The position numbers and the translations under genes are program-made. From contig JAOARW010000035.1 of the NCBI GenBank assembly GCA_025210475.1, positions 1 through 64,000 on the forward strand: a stretch of DNA of 64,000 bases, read 5' to 3'. The notes beneath the pieces are model-generated. The model was given only the letters and a program-made list of their open reading frames with translations, did not search any database and was not told the DNA's origin. This DNA comes from Carboxylicivirga sp. Lineage in GTDB: Bacteria; Bacteroidota; Bacteroidia; Bacteroidales; Marinilabiliaceae. Positions 17,971-27,236 of the stretch are shown here, piece after piece. The stretch's first letter is position 1, and every line of letters begins with the position of its first letter.

Positions 17971-20817
17971 TTAATTAATGCCAGCGGGGCTAATGACACA
18001 ACTTAGCTTATTCTCATTAACCTTTCCATTGGGTTGAACCATTTGCACATAAATAATGTAAATACCCGGTTTTAATCTGGAGCGATCATCCCTTAATCCA
18101 TCCCAGCTAAAAAATCCATCGCTGGAAATGGTTTGATTATTGGCCAGGTGCCTGACTTCAATTCCATTGGAGTCGAAGATGCGGATGCTGGCTGTTGTGC
18201 CTGGAGTTTTTGTGGCGTAGTAGATGTGCATCCTGTCGTCGGATCCATCCCCATTGGGAGTAAAGACTTCCGGTTCAACAAAAACGCTATGATTGGTATC
18301 AGAGGGTTTGTTGAGTTGCTGCGAATTGACATAGCCTGGCGTGGCGTATCCTGCCGTCGATGCCGCTGAACTCCAGTTTTGATCATCCGTTGCAGGCAAT
18401 GTCCATGATAATCGTTCGAGTGAAACACCTTCCTTATTCTTTAACAATGAAAAGTGCATTTTTTCTTCATACTTAAATTCATCGATTATAGTGCCTTTGC
18501 GGTTGGTTATAACAACATGACCTTCATCATCGGGGTAGGAGGGTAAGGAGGGCGTTTCAAAAATCCGATAAGCATCAGGACAATTGTAAGTGCTGAGCAA
18601 TTCCGATTTATTGCTGGTTATTGCCAGGTAGGAGTGAGGAGCAATGATTGAATAATCAGATGAAAGCTCATAAAGTTTTTCAATGCCCTGCTGGTTAAGT
18701 TTGGCCAAACAAATATCGGATAGTTTGATAATTTTATCGGAGTTGTTGTACAATTCTACAAAATCCTCGCCACCCGGAAACGGATTGAACAGGATTTCAT
18801 TTATTAAAATATCGTTGTATTTCAGGCTATCTGCAATACCAAAATGCAAAGGCGATGACATAATAAGCGAGTGTCCGCCAATATCCTGAATAGTAATGTT
18901 TGTCAGTTCAATCAATTCATTTACAGCCAATGCTTCGCTAAAATGCAGGTTTAGATAATTCAGAAATGTAGTATCGTATGAAAATTGATGAATGGTCAAA
19001 TCCGGATTAAGTTGAAAATCAATAGCCGCGTCAAAGCGCATGGTTTCGTTAAAATGAAGTTGCAATTGATGTTTATCCACTAGTTGGATTTTGGTAATGT
19101 AGGGAGCATCGTTATCCGGGTTAATTTCATAAACCGAATTTTGATTGCCTGGTGTACCGCCTTCGAGATTCAGGCTCCAATTAAAATTTGTTGTTTCCCC
19201 GCTGAGGTTTAATGGATCAATCCGTTCCACCGACCAACCGCCATCTCGCTTAAAATCTTCACCCATCGTTTTATTGGGCTGATAAGAATAGGCATCCAAA
19301 ACATCCTGATGGGAGTTGTAAAGAACCAGGTTAAAGCCACCATTATTTAGTGTTGGGAAATCCTGGACAAAGCAGCTGGTTTCTGAACTGGGCCAGAGAT
19401 TGTTGTGTTTTTCAGCGATCAAACAAATGTAGCCATTGGCTTTTAGGATGGAATCGGGGAGAATAACAGAATTATCATCAATGCTAAGTCGGTAGCTCTG
19501 AAGAGGAAGGTCAAAGTCAGAGTTATTCTTAATTTCAATATACTCCACCTCGGGTAAGCCCATGGAGGGTGTGGGATCTGTCATCCATTCGTTAAAGACA
19601 ATGTCGAAGCGTTTAGGAATGTAATAAAGCACTTGCTCATTTATAAAAGGTACTTCATCTCCTATGGCATCAATCAGTTCACTGATTTCTACAGTGTGAT
19701 GAACGCCTTCGCTAAGCTGTGCATCGAACTTGAGCAGGAAGGTCAGTTGATCTTCCGATTTAACCTCCATTATTGCAGTTTCCTTAGCGTTGATATGCAA
19801 TTTAGCGGCGTTGAAATTTTCAATAGGAGTTAGTTTCGATAGTGTCAGTGCAAGAGCATTTTCCTCAATCAGTCTGATCTTTTTAAGTTTTATACCTTGG
19901 TAACTAAATAAAATGCTTGTATCGCGCATTTGATTACCGGCCTGATCTTTAAACTTAGTTATCAGAATCTCTTCATCTTTAACATCGCTTAGTGTTGGCT
20001 CAAAAGTGAGATTAAAGGAATGATCATTTGTATTGTAATCCACCGAATTTGGGTGGCGTTGCATAGTCGTCAGGCTGAAGTTGTTATTGGCAATGCTGGA
20101 TTCATCGATGTCTTCATTAAAATTTACACGTATGGTAGAGCCATTAATCACTGTTAACTGACTGACTAGTGGCGGAGTTTGATCAACCCATGCTTCTCCT
20201 GCAACCTCAATATTATCGAAGAAGAACTTATCGACTCTGGTTTTAGTGTTTTTGCACATAACGCCGAAATATTCTGAAGCATGAAGGAAATCAAATTCCG
20301 CTACCCCTTCCAATGTCCATTCATCGCCTGACCTGGAACTAAGAACCCAGCTATTTGCTTCTCGTGTTACTTTAACGGTGACTTCAACATTGGAGACATT
20401 AAGCCGCCCTGCGCTGCCCTCAATCATCTTTTGCAATTGGCCACCTTCCACTTTGTATAAGCAGATGTTGTCATCTTGCGAACCGAGCTCGATGTATACC
20501 GCATTTTCAGAACTGTCCAGTTCTTTATTATCACTGATGAGGTATATCCGTGTCAGGTTACTCGATGATGGATTAAAAGTCATTTTAACATCGATTTGCC
20601 ACGAGGCATTGAGAACGGCTTTGCTGGGTGTTGCCAGATAAGGGATACCGGCTGATCCGGCATTAAGCTGAAGCTCCTGTTCATCATTAATTAGAAAAGA
20701 GTTTGTGTGCCCCTCCCATGTTGGATTATTACTAAAATCACCATCAGTAAAGGATTCATTAATTTGCGAAAAACCATTAACTGAAATCACTATCAAAAGA
20801 ATAAAAATAACTCTCAT
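17971..20817 (-). CDS. Large secreted lamin-tail-domain protein with gliding/CHU_C C-terminus
   Basis: The start at 20817 (MRVIFILLIVISVNGFSQ) gives a clean signal peptide; the frame is open to 20895. The product is about 948 aa. It has an N-terminal jelly-roll-like region with repeated Ig-like stretches (SQLTVINGSTIRVNFNE; ITKIQLVDKHQLQLHFNE). Two lamin-tail-like modules follow (IVFNEWMTDPTPS and ILINEILFNPFPGGEDFVEL). It ends in a CHU_C-type domain (FTPNGDGSDDRMHI, then FDSNGIEVR), the type B signal of the type IX secretion system. It is expected at the cell surface or outside. The partner or ligand is unknown. Confidence 0.85.
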   Translation of the reverse strand: MRVIFILLIVISVNGFSQINESFTDGDFSNNPTWEGHTNSFLINDEQELQLNAGSAGIPYLATPSKAVLNASWQIDVKMTFNPSSSNLTRIYLISDNKELDSSENAVYIELGSQDDNICLYKVEGGQLQKMIEGSAGRLNVSNVEVTVKVTREANSWVLSSRSGDEWTLEGVAEFDFLHASEYFGVMCKNTKTRVDKFFFDNIEVAGEAWVDQTPPLVSQLTVINGSTIRVNFNEDIDESSIANNNFSLTTMQRHPNSVDYNTNDHSFNLTFEPTLSDVKDEEILITKFKDQAGNQMRDTSILFSYQGIKLKKIRLIEENALALTLSKLTPIENFNAAKLHINAKETAIMEVKSEDQLTFLLKFDAQLSEGVHHTVEISELIDAIGDEVPFINEQVLYYIPKRFDIVFNEWMTDPTPSMGLPEVEYIEIKNNSDFDLPLQSYRLSIDDNSVILPDSILKANGYICLIAEKHNNLWPSSETSCFVQDFPTLNNGGFNLVLYNSHQDVLDAYSYQPNKTMGEDFKRDGGWSVERIDPLNLSGETTNFNWSLNLEGGTPGNQNSVYEINPDNDAPYITKIQLVDKHQLQLHFNETMRFDAAIDFQLNPDLTIHQFSYDTTFLNYLNLHFSEALAVNELIELTNITIQDIGGHSLIMSSPLHFGIADSLKYNDILINEILFNPFPGGEDFVELYNNSDKIIKLSDICLAKLNQQGIEKLYELSSDYSIIAPHSYLAITSNKSELLSTYNCPDAYRIFETPSLPSYPDDEGHVVITNRKGTIIDEFKYEEKMHFSLLKNKEGVSLERLSWTLPATDDQNWSSAASTAGYATPGYVNSQQLNKPSDTNHSVFVEPEVFTPNGDGSDDRMHIYYATKTPGTTASIRIFDSNGIEVRHLANNQTISSDGFFSWDGLRDDRSRLKPGIYIIYVQMVQPNGKVNENKLSCVISPAGIN

Positions 20818-21000
20818 GTGGTTAAGGGTTAAAGTAAATATTTCTATTTTTGCATTGAAGTGTAAGCATTTGAATAATCCACCAACAACAAACAATTTAA
20901 CACAATTTGCTTACTAAGTAAAGTAGTTTCACACTTGAGTTCGTGTTTTTTTTCATGTTTTAAGGAAAAAACTCAGCTTAAAATTTTAAATTTTTGGATA

Positions 21001-22011
21001 ATGAAAGTAGCAATCGTTGGTGCTAGTGGCGCTGTAGGACAAGAATTTTTGAAGGTTCTGGAAGAACGAAATTTTCCGATGGACGAGTTGGTGTTGTTTG
21101 GTTCAAAAAGAAGTGCAGGTAAAAAGATTCAGTTTAAAAATCAGGAACTTACCGTAAAAGAACTTCAGCATAACGATGATTTTAAAGACATTGATATTGC
21201 GCTGACTTCTGCTGGTGGAGGAACTTCCAAAGCGTTTGCAGAAACGATAACCAAGCACGGAGCGATGATGATTGACAACTCAAGTGCTTTTAGAATGGAC
21301 GAGGATGTGCCATTGGTTGTGCCTGAAGTAAATGCCGAAGATTGTAAAAATGCCCCACGTAATATCATTGCGAATCCCAATTGTACTACCATACAGATGG
21401 TTGTAGCTTTAAAACCAATAGAAACGATATCACATATTAAACGCGTTCATGTTTCTACTTATCAGGCCTCGAGTGGTGCAGGAGCAAGCGGCATGCAGGA
21501 GTTGGAAGATCAAACCGAAGCAATTGTAAAAGGAGAGGATACAAAAGTAGAGGCTTTCCAGTATCAGTTAGCCATGAACCTGATTCCTCAGGTGGATGTA
21601 TTTACCGACAATGATTATACCAAAGAGGAAATGAAGATGTTTAACGAAACGCGAAAAATTATGCATAGTGACATCTCTGTGAGTGCAATGTGTGTTCGTG
21701 TACCAATTCTTCGTGCTCATTCCGAGTCGGTATGGGTGGAGACTGAAGAGCCGGTAACACCGCAACAGGCAAAAGAAGCATTTGCAAAAGCCGAAGGTGT
21801 TGTGTTAATGGATGAACCTGCAAAGAAAGAATACCCAATGCCGCTGTTTTTAGCTGGTAAAGATGAGGTTTTTGTTGGGCGTGTTCGTCAGGATTTAGCC
21901 AATCCTAATGGATTAACATTCTGGTGTGTATCGGATCAGATCAAAAAAGGAGCGGCCTTAAATGCCGTTCAGATTGCCGAGTATATGATTAAAGAAGGCT
22001 TAATCAAGTAA
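21001..22011 (+). CDS. asd: Aspartate-semialdehyde dehydrogenase
   Basis: I take the ATG at 21001, because [17 protein letters not shown] begins the NADP Rossmann fold exactly at the family start; the open frame reaches 20935. The 336-aa enzyme reduces aspartyl phosphate to aspartate semialdehyde for lysine, diaminopimelate, methionine and threonine synthesis. Visible motifs are the catalytic Cys128 in ANPNCTT and [15 protein letters not shown]. It stands alone between divergent and convergent neighbours. Confidence 0.96.
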   Translation: MKVAIVGASGAVGQEFLKVLEERNFPMDELVLFGSKRSAGKKIQFKNQELTVKELQHNDDFKDIDIALTSAGGGTSKAFAETITKHGAMMIDNSSAFRMDEDVPLVVPEVNAEDCKNAPRNIIANPNCTTIQMVVALKPIETISHIKRVHVSTYQASSGAGASGMQELEDQTEAIVKGEDTKVEAFQYQLAMNLIPQVDVFTDNDYTKEEMKMFNETRKIMHSDISVSAMCVRVPILRAHSESVWVETEEPVTPQQAKEAFAKAEGVVLMDEPAKKEYPMPLFLAGKDEVFVGRVRQDLANPNGLTFWCVSDQIKKGAALNAVQIAEYMIKEGLIK

Positions 22012-22036
22012 GTTTAATCTTCAGAAATATTTATTG

Positions 22037-22071
22037 AGGGGTTGATGCATTCATTGTTGATACCCCTTTTT
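22037..22071 (+). terminator. Terminator after asd
   Basis: Stem AGGGGT / ACCCCT with a 19-nt loop and a following TTTTT, 26 bp after the asd stop. It abuts the end of the convergent cyclase gene. Confidence 0.75.
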
Positions 22072-23176
22072 ATTTGCGCTTCTTTTTCTTTTTTGCCTTG
22101 GGATTAACCTTATAAATCTGAATGCCCTTGTGTTTGCCTTTCAGTTTAATGTTGCCCACTTCAGAAAATGTAAAATCCGATTTGTTATCGATTTTTTCGT
22201 AGAGAACACCGGAAATAAGCAGATTGGTTTTGTATTCGTTGCATTGCGATTCGATACGGGCAGTGGTGTTTAAAGTATCGCCATTAAAAGAAATATCGCG
22301 ACGAATACTTCCCACTTGCAGAACCATTATTTTACCGATATGCAGGCCGGCTTTAAACTCGGGTATCATGCCATATGATTTATCGTAATACAGTCGTCGT
22401 CGGTTAATGACTTTCAAAAAGGCATAAAAAGCTCTTAAGCAGTTATTTTTTCTTAAGCCTTTGCGTAAGCTCCAGGAGATAATGGCACCATCGCCTAAGT
22501 ATTGGTATATCTCGCCACCGTAATTATCAACCATCGACAGGTCATTAAAAACATCCTGCACCAGGTAACTAAAGCGTTTGTGGCCTAATTTTTCGGCGAT
22601 AGTAACCGATGATTTCATATCCACAAACATAAAAATCCGGTTTTCCTCTTTCGGTTTATTGAGGTTGCCAACAAACCAGTCTTTAAATCGGCTCAAACCA
22701 ATTTTTCGAAGAATGCCTTTGAGGGTGATGTTTAATACACTGCTAACAAAAAAGAATGTTAGAAAACGCCATTGGGCGATATTTAGATCGGAGGCAAGGG
22801 CTACAAATTGTTTATAATTTAATAAATCCTCGGGTGAATTGATTTTGAATACCGAAAATATCAGCATGAGGTAGCCCAGCAACAAGTGAATAAGTGTTCG
22901 TATCAACATCAGGGCTTTAATGGGCAGCCTGCGCATAAGAATGTCGGCAAACAGGATATCAACAATCGTAAAGATAATGGCGGTAACAACGGTTGCAAAA
23001 AGTACATTGCCGTAGGCATCATCTTTAAGTAATAAGCCGAAATAGTTCACAAATACTTTGGAGTAGCCGGTTAGAAAGAGGAAAAACGAAAAGGCAAATC
23101 CCCAGAAAATGAAGTGGAAAAATAAAGAACGGATGAAATTATTCAACCATATTTGAGGTTTTTCTAAGAAATACAT
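22070..23176 (-). CDS. Membrane-bound class III adenylate/guanylate cyclase
   Basis: The 368-aa protein has an N-terminal membrane domain of about five helices (15-150). A class III nucleotidyl cyclase domain follows at about 178-350, with metal-binding aspartates in FMFVDMKSS and YLGDGAII and a NTTARIES segment. It probably makes cAMP or cGMP in response to a membrane signal; the substrate-selecting residues cannot be settled by eye. The basic tail (AKKKKKRK) is striking. It converges on asd. Confidence 0.85.
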   Translation of the reverse strand: MYFLEKPQIWLNNFIRSLFFHFIFWGFAFSFFLFLTGYSKVFVNYFGLLLKDDAYGNVLFATVVTAIIFTIVDILFADILMRRLPIKALMLIRTLIHLLLGYLMLIFSVFKINSPEDLLNYKQFVALASDLNIAQWRFLTFFFVSSVLNITLKGILRKIGLSRFKDWFVGNLNKPKEENRIFMFVDMKSSVTIAEKLGHKRFSYLVQDVFNDLSMVDNYGGEIYQYLGDGAIISWSLRKGLRKNNCLRAFYAFLKVINRRRLYYDKSYGMIPEFKAGLHIGKIMVLQVGSIRRDISFNGDTLNTTARIESQCNEYKTNLLISGVLYEKIDNKSDFTFSEVGNIKLKGKHKGIQIYKVNPKAKKKKKRK

Positions 23177-23270
23177 TAACCAGCGTTTAAATCATCTAGT
23201 TTGTACTATACTTAAAAATGAATGGTTACATCGTATTTTGAAAACTTATTAACAATCTGTTGAAGGCAAC

Positions 23271-23303
23271 AAAAAATGGTTGGCAATTATTCTTACCAAC
23301 CAT
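23271..23303 (-). terminator. Terminator of hflX
   Basis: On the minus strand the stem ATGGTTGG / CCAACCAT is followed by TTTTTT, 26 bp after the hflX stop. Confidence 0.85.
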
Positions 23304-23328
23304 AATCTGTTTTAGTTCTTTTGTATTG

Positions 23329-24549
23329 TTACTCCTTCTGACCCTCGTCGTTATATGAGTTGTAGAGATAATCGTTGAAAGGGAAACGCTGGGCATGTAT
23401 TTCCTTAACAGTATCGTAGATTAAATTCTTAAATTCTACGAAGTTTACTTTATTCTTGGCCGAAATAAAGATGCAGTCCTTTTGTTGTCCCATCCAGGTT
23501 TCTTTCAGATCATCCAGTGAGTAATTTTCTCGCTTTTTCGGAGTCAGATCGTCTTCGTCTTTTGGGGTATACTCATAAGCATCCACCTTATTAAATACCA
23601 AGATGTTTGGTTTTACACGCTTGTCAATCTCGCTCAGCGTTTTATTTACCACATCAATTTGCTGTTCAAAGCCAGGATGTGAAACATCCACAACGTGCAA
23701 TAGGATATCTGCTTCGCGCACCTCGTCCAGGGTTGATTTGAAGGATTCAACCAAATGGTGGGGGAGCTTCCGAATAAATCCAACCGTATCGGCTAATAAA
23801 AATGGAATGTTGTCGACCACCACTTTGCGAACGGTGGTATCGAGGGTTGCAAAGAGCTTATTCTCAGCAAATACTTCTGATTTACTCAAAACATTCATCA
23901 AGGTGCTTTTGCCCACGTTGGTATAACCTACCAAAGCCACGCGAACCAGTTTGCCACGATTTTGGCGCTGGGTTGCCATTTGTCGATCTATCTTTTTCAG
24001 ATCAGTTTTTAATTTGGCAATCTTATCGCGAATAATACGACGGTCGGTTTCTATTTCTTTCTCACCCGGACCCCTCATGCCAATTCCGCCTCGTTGACGC
24101 TCGAGGTGTGTCCACATACGGGTAAGACGTGGCAGTAGGTATTGGTATTGAGCCAGTTCAACCTGTGTTTTGGCGTGGGCTGTTTGTGCCCGGCGGGCAA
24201 AAATATCCAGAATAAGATTGGTACGATCGAGTACCAGAACTTTTAATTCGCGTTCGAGGTTACGCAATTGAGAGGGGGATAATTCATCATCGAAAATGAT
24301 GGTTTTTACCTCATGCACTTTCATAAAATCAATAATCTCCTGCAGCTTACCACGACCAACAAATGTTTTCGGATCGGGCATTGTCAGGTTTTGAGTAAAG
24401 CGCTCAAAAGGGATCGCTCCGGCAGTTTCGGCCAGGAAGGCCAACTCATCCAGATACTCCTCTACTTGCTGCATCGATACTTCCGGTGTTTTGACCGCGA
24501 CTAATACAACTTTCTCTAATTCTTTATTTGATGAGGGACTTTCAATCAT
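23329..24549 (-). CDS. hflX: GTPase HflX, ribosome-associated
   Basis: The 406-aa protein has the HflX N-terminal domain (about 20-180, with TFVGRGKLQEI and ERQRGGIGMRGPGEKEIETD). A coiled linker and a G domain with GYTNVGKST (P-loop, near 207), DTVGFIRKLPHHLVESF (G3/switch II) and NKVD (G4) follow. HflX splits stalled or stressed ribosomes, mostly in the cytoplasm. It lies downstream of tonB on the same strand but behind a strong terminator. Confidence 0.95.
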   Translation of the reverse strand: MIESPSSNKELEKVVLVAVKTPEVSMQQVEEYLDELAFLAETAGAIPFERFTQNLTMPDPKTFVGRGKLQEIIDFMKVHEVKTIIFDDELSPSQLRNLERELKVLVLDRTNLILDIFARRAQTAHAKTQVELAQYQYLLPRLTRMWTHLERQRGGIGMRGPGEKEIETDRRIIRDKIAKLKTDLKKIDRQMATQRQNRGKLVRVALVGYTNVGKSTLMNVLSKSEVFAENKLFATLDTTVRKVVVDNIPFLLADTVGFIRKLPHHLVESFKSTLDEVREADILLHVVDVSHPGFEQQIDVVNKTLSEIDKRVKPNILVFNKVDAYEYTPKDEDDLTPKKRENYSLDDLKETWMGQQKDCIFISAKNKVNFVEFKNLIYDTVKEIHAQRFPFNDYLYNSYNDEGQKE

Positions 24550-24606
24550 TGATTATTCTTTATAAGCTTTTTGCAGAACGCAAATATAATTCAATTTTAG
24601 GGCAAC

Positions 24607-24634
24607 AAAAAACCCCGCATCAGCGGGGTTTTTT
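24607..24634. terminator. Bidirectional terminator between tonB and hflX
   Basis: Perfect stem AACCCCGC / GCGGGGTT around an ATCA loop, flanked by an A-run and a T-run, so it can work on both strands. On the minus strand it ends tonB transcription before hflX. Confidence 0.9.
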
Positions 24635-24655
24635 ATATTGTTACGGTAGTGCTTA

Positions 24656-25339
24656 CTACTGCAATACAAAGTTGATAGGTACAGTATAAGATACTTTTAC
24701 TGCTTTACCCCTTTGTTTACCTGGTTTCCAAGCTGGCATGGCATTTACCACACGGATTGCTTCTTTATCCAGGTTAGGGTCAACACCACGGGCAATTTTA
24801 ACATCAGTTACTTTACCTTTAGTGTTAACAACGAAAGATACATAAACACGACCTTGGATACCGTTTTCCTGAGCAATTACAGGATACTTTACCGACTGCG
24901 CAATGTACTTACGTAAAGCCTCTTCTCCACCAGGGAACTCAGGCATGTCTTCTACAATAAAGAAGACCGGTGCATCGTCAGACTCTTCTTCTTCCATGGC
25001 TAAGTCTGAGAAATCAATCTCAGTATCTTCATCCATTTCAGTGTCTTCGATGTCTAATTCTTCTTCCAACTCCACATCATCCTCAACGATGTTTAATACA
25101 TCAGCAACCTTTGGTGGTGGCGGCGGTGGCGGTGGTTTTACTTCTTCTTGCCTTGTGATCGGCATGATTTCTTCCTCGGCTTCAAGCTCTTCTACCAATT
25201 CAAACTGATTGGCATCCACATCGGTTGTTGTCCATTCAAAAGCAATTAATACAATTGCTAATGTAACAACTAACCCGATCTGCATAAAGACGCTTTTCTT
25301 GTTCTCAAGATCTGCCTTCGGCGACTTTTTTACTTCCAT
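24656..25339 (-). CDS. tonB: TonB-family energy transducer
   Basis: The 227-aa protein has a single membrane helix (about 21-39). The periplasmic part starts acidic, then has a proline run (KPPPPPPPPKV, about 69-79) and a long acidic segment (about 85-125). It ends in a TonB C-terminal domain (ALRKYIAQSVKYPVIAQENG and GRVYVSFVV, ending KVSYTVPINFVLQ). It transmits inner-membrane proton-motive force to TonB-dependent outer-membrane transporters. No exbB/exbD is adjacent. Confidence 0.92.
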   Translation of the reverse strand: MEVKKSPKADLENKKSVFMQIGLVVTLAIVLIAFEWTTTDVDANQFELVEELEAEEEIMPITRQEEVKPPPPPPPPKVADVLNIVEDDVELEEELDIEDTEMDEDTEIDFSDLAMEEEESDDAPVFFIVEDMPEFPGGEEALRKYIAQSVKYPVIAQENGIQGRVYVSFVVNTKGKVTDVKIARGVDPNLDKEAIRVVNAMPAWKPGKQRGKAVKVSYTVPINFVLQ

Positions 25340-25561
25340 AATAGATCAAAGTTTTGGTGCCTAAAGATAGCTATTATTACCAGTTTTTCTCAATTTAAAC
25401 AGAACCTATACAGTCCCAACCCAAATTTTGAGTGCATAAAAATAGAATTTTAAAATCAAATTCCATTCAAATTTCCGTAGTTTTTAAAGTAAGTGTCAAG
25501 TGATGCACGATAAATTTCTTATTTATGATGAATATCATACTCGTCATTTTATCCATAAGTA

Positions 25562-25591
25562 TTGTCAGGAATAAAAAAACATCTATATTTG
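25562..25591 (+). promoter_or_regulatory. Promoter of tRNA-Ala
   Basis: TTG at 25562-25564 and TATATTTG at 25584-25591 are 19 bp apart, matching the Bacteroidota primary-sigma consensus (TTG-N19-TAnnTTTG). The tRNA begins 37 bp downstream. Confidence 0.8.
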
Positions 25592-25628
25592 CATCGCAAT
25601 TGACAAGGGTCAATAATTAAAACATGAT

Positions 25629-25702
25629 GGGGGATTAGCTCAGTTGGCTAGAGCGTTTGACTGGCAGTCAAAAGGTCAGCGGTTCGATTCCGCTATTCTC
25701 CA
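25629..25702 (+). tRNA. tRNA-Ala (anticodon GGC)
   Basis: A full 74-nt cloverleaf can be drawn. The acceptor is GGGGGAT/ATTCTCC with the G3-U70 pair that marks alanine tRNAs, the D-arm is GCTC/GAGC, the anticodon loop CTGGCAG gives GGC, and the T-arm is AGCGG/CCGCT with TTCGATT. CCA is not encoded. An element is integrated at its 3' half and restores the whole tRNA sequence. Confidence 0.95.
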
Positions 25703-25704
25703 CA
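25660..25704 (+). repeat. attL, 45-bp direct repeat in tRNA-Ala
   Basis: This stretch from the anticodon loop to just past the discriminator base is identical to 42520-42564. The perfect 45-bp repeat marks the left boundary of the integrated element and is the probable recombination core for the tyrosine integrase at 41144-42373. Confidence 0.93.
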
Positions 25705-25713
25705 AAGAATATC

Positions 25714-25747
25714 AAGCACTTACAGTATTTTATGTAAGTGCTTTTTT
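25714..25747 (+). terminator. Element-borne terminator just inside attL
   Basis: Perfect 11-bp stem AAGCACTTACA / TGTAAGTGCTT with an 8-nt loop and a T-run of six. It lies 12 bp after the tRNA-Ala end and takes the place of the tRNA's original terminator, which is now beyond attR at 42566-42599. Confidence 0.9.
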
Positions 25748-25775
25748 ATTTTATAACATACATATTAACATACAA

Positions 25776-26276
25776 TTAAGTCAGATAATCAGTTTCTTCA
25801 TCAGAATCTTCCTTTTTCTCTTTCTTTTTTTGAACAACAGACACTTCTGCAGAGAATGGAATACTAGCATCTAATCCAATAATCAAAACCCCAGATTTTA
25901 TTGCATTTCTATTGTGTCTTAGAACTTTTAATACTTCCATGTCAAGTTCCTCTGACTCAGCTACAGAATAAATTCTACGAGTTTGTTTAAGGTGGAACTT
26001 AGCTGAAATTTTCTTTATCTGTTTAGACAAGTGACCTACCCTGTCAGATATTATTCTACCGCAAGAATAATCTGATATTCTTTTTTGCGGAATACCATCG
26101 AGAAGAAGTTGCATGACCTTTTTGTCAGCATTAAGCTTCATATCCTTTTTCTTAAAGTCAGACTCTGATGGTAGAGTATAGTGATAAAAACAGTCTTTGC
26201 ATAAGTACCGTTGCTTGTTTAAAACTTCTCCATCAAGTATATACTTATCGCTTCCACATCTCGTACAATTTGGCAT
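25776..26276 (-). CDS. Zinc-ribbon helix-turn-helix protein, probable regulator
   Basis: The 166-aa protein starts with CTRCGSDKYILDG and RYLCKDC, a four-cysteine zinc ribbon like that of IS1 InsA. A helix-turn-helix-like segment follows (KVMQLLLDGIPQKRISDY, about 53-70). The C-terminal half has no catalytic transposase motif and ends in a charged tail (KKKEKKEDSDEETD). It is therefore probably a DNA-binding regulator of the element. It is divergent from the Xis-like gene, with nested inverted repeats between them. A remnant of an insertion sequence is the alternative, but no terminal repeats were seen. Confidence 0.6.
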   Translation of the reverse strand: MPNCTRCGSDKYILDGEVLNKQRYLCKDCFYHYTLPSESDFKKKDMKLNADKKVMQLLLDGIPQKRISDYSCGRIISDRVGHLSKQIKKISAKFHLKQTRRIYSVAESEELDMEVLKVLRHNRNAIKSGVLIIGLDASIPFSAEVSVVQKKKEKKEDSDEETDYLT

Positions 26277-26280
26277 ATGC

Positions 26281-26349
26281 TGTAATTGATTGAATGCAAT
26301 ATAGCAAAAACTATAGTAAAAACTGAAAAAGCTATATCTAGTAATTACA
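26281..26349. promoter_or_regulatory. Nested inverted repeats in divergent control region
   Basis: TGTAATT (26281-26287) pairs with AATTACA (26343-26349), and inside it TATAGC (26300-26305) pairs with GCTATA (26331-26336). The symmetry lies between the divergent zinc-ribbon and Xis-like genes and could be an operator or a direction-control site. Confidence 0.4.
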
Positions 26350-26460
26350 ATATATCAAAGATCTTAGTGTTGTTAGATTTGTAAGTGCCAGTAGGATAAG
26401 GACATCTGTGTTTTCCGAAAAAACTTAGACTTCTCTTTATATTGATTTAAAGAATATACC

Positions 26461-26796
26461 ATGAAGTTGGATGAGTTATTGAAATTAGGTAGTCAGGTGA
26501 AGATTGAGGTGACAATAGATGATCTTTTATTGTTTGCAGAATATATAATTCATAATTCAAATAAAAGTAAATCAAATAGTACTGTTCGTGATTCCGATAT
26601 AGGTGGAATTGATTTAGCTATGGAAGTTACAGGGTATGCTAAGTCAACAATATATAATATGGTATCTGGTAATAAAATACCATACTTCCGAAAACATGGC
26701 CGCCTATATTTTAGCCGTTCAGATCTTCTTTCATTTATTAAATCAGGAAGACATGAAGCAGGTCAACAGGGTGGAGTTATTAATATTTTAAAATGA
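26461..26796 (+). CDS. Excisionase-like helix-turn-helix protein
   Basis: The 111-aa protein has a MerR-like/HTH_17 domain at about 50-102: IDLAMEVTGYAKSTIYN, MVSGNKIPYFRKHGRLYF, then SRSDLLSFI. This order (recognition helix, wing with the IPYFR-like strand, closing helix) is the usual layout of Bacteroidota excisionases and tRNA-element directionality factors. It probably assists integrase excision and may also regulate the following genes. It is 4 bp from the 143-aa gene and starts the xis-orf143-rep unit. Confidence 0.8.
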   Translation: MKLDELLKLGSQVKIEVTIDDLLLFAEYIIHNSNKSKSNSTVRDSDIGGIDLAMEVTGYAKSTIYNMVSGNKIPYFRKHGRLYFSRSDLLSFIKSGRHEAGQQGGVINILK

Positions 26797-26800
26797 GACT

Positions 26801-27232
26801 ATGAAGGTAGATATAGGAGTTTATCATTATCACGATGTTCATAATCGTTTCGAACTTGGTAATGATAGTAATTTCGAAAGTAAGAAGGTGCCTCGTTACT
26901 TTGTTATTATGAAGAATGAAAATGAAAGAATAAAGGCTGGAAAAATATTACGTGCTATTGATTTGAATGGTATCAATTTTCCATCTGGATTTCGAAAGGT
27001 TAGAAGTGAAATTTACTATGGTGATAGGTTTTTAAAAGGTGAACAAAAGTCGCTTTTCATTGCAAAATATAGAAATAAGGACTCAATTGAGCTTCATTTT
27101 TTTGAGGGGTTTTATCCTAAAACTAGAAGTGAGCGGTCTGCTTTCTTTACTTGGTATTTTGAAAAGGCCTCATTAGCAGGGAATACTGGTGCTCGATTTA
27201 AAAGATGGAGAAATATTAATAAAAAGAAATAG
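26801..27232 (+). CDS. Unknown 143-aa protein upstream of rep
   Basis: It is predicted soluble and basic, with aromatic-rich strands (FELGNDSNF, PRYFVIMKNEN) and a basic tail (RFKRWRNINKKK). I do not recognise the family. Its place directly before a gene II/X-type rep (stop at 27232, next start at 27237) suggests a replication accessory role. A single-strand DNA-binding protein would fit the position in filamentous-phage modules, but no OB-fold motif can be named by eye. Confidence 0.6.
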   Translation: MKVDIGVYHYHDVHNRFELGNDSNFESKKVPRYFVIMKNENERIKAGKILRAIDLNGINFPSGFRKVRSEIYYGDRFLKGEQKSLFIAKYRNKDSIELHFFEGFYPKTRSERSAFFTWYFEKASLAGNTGARFKRWRNINKKK

Positions 27233-27236
27233 CAAG

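Noticed and set aside
25776..26276. IS1-family transposase
   Set aside because: Only the InsA-like zinc ribbon and an HTH are present. There is no catalytic domain and no terminal inverted repeats around the gene.
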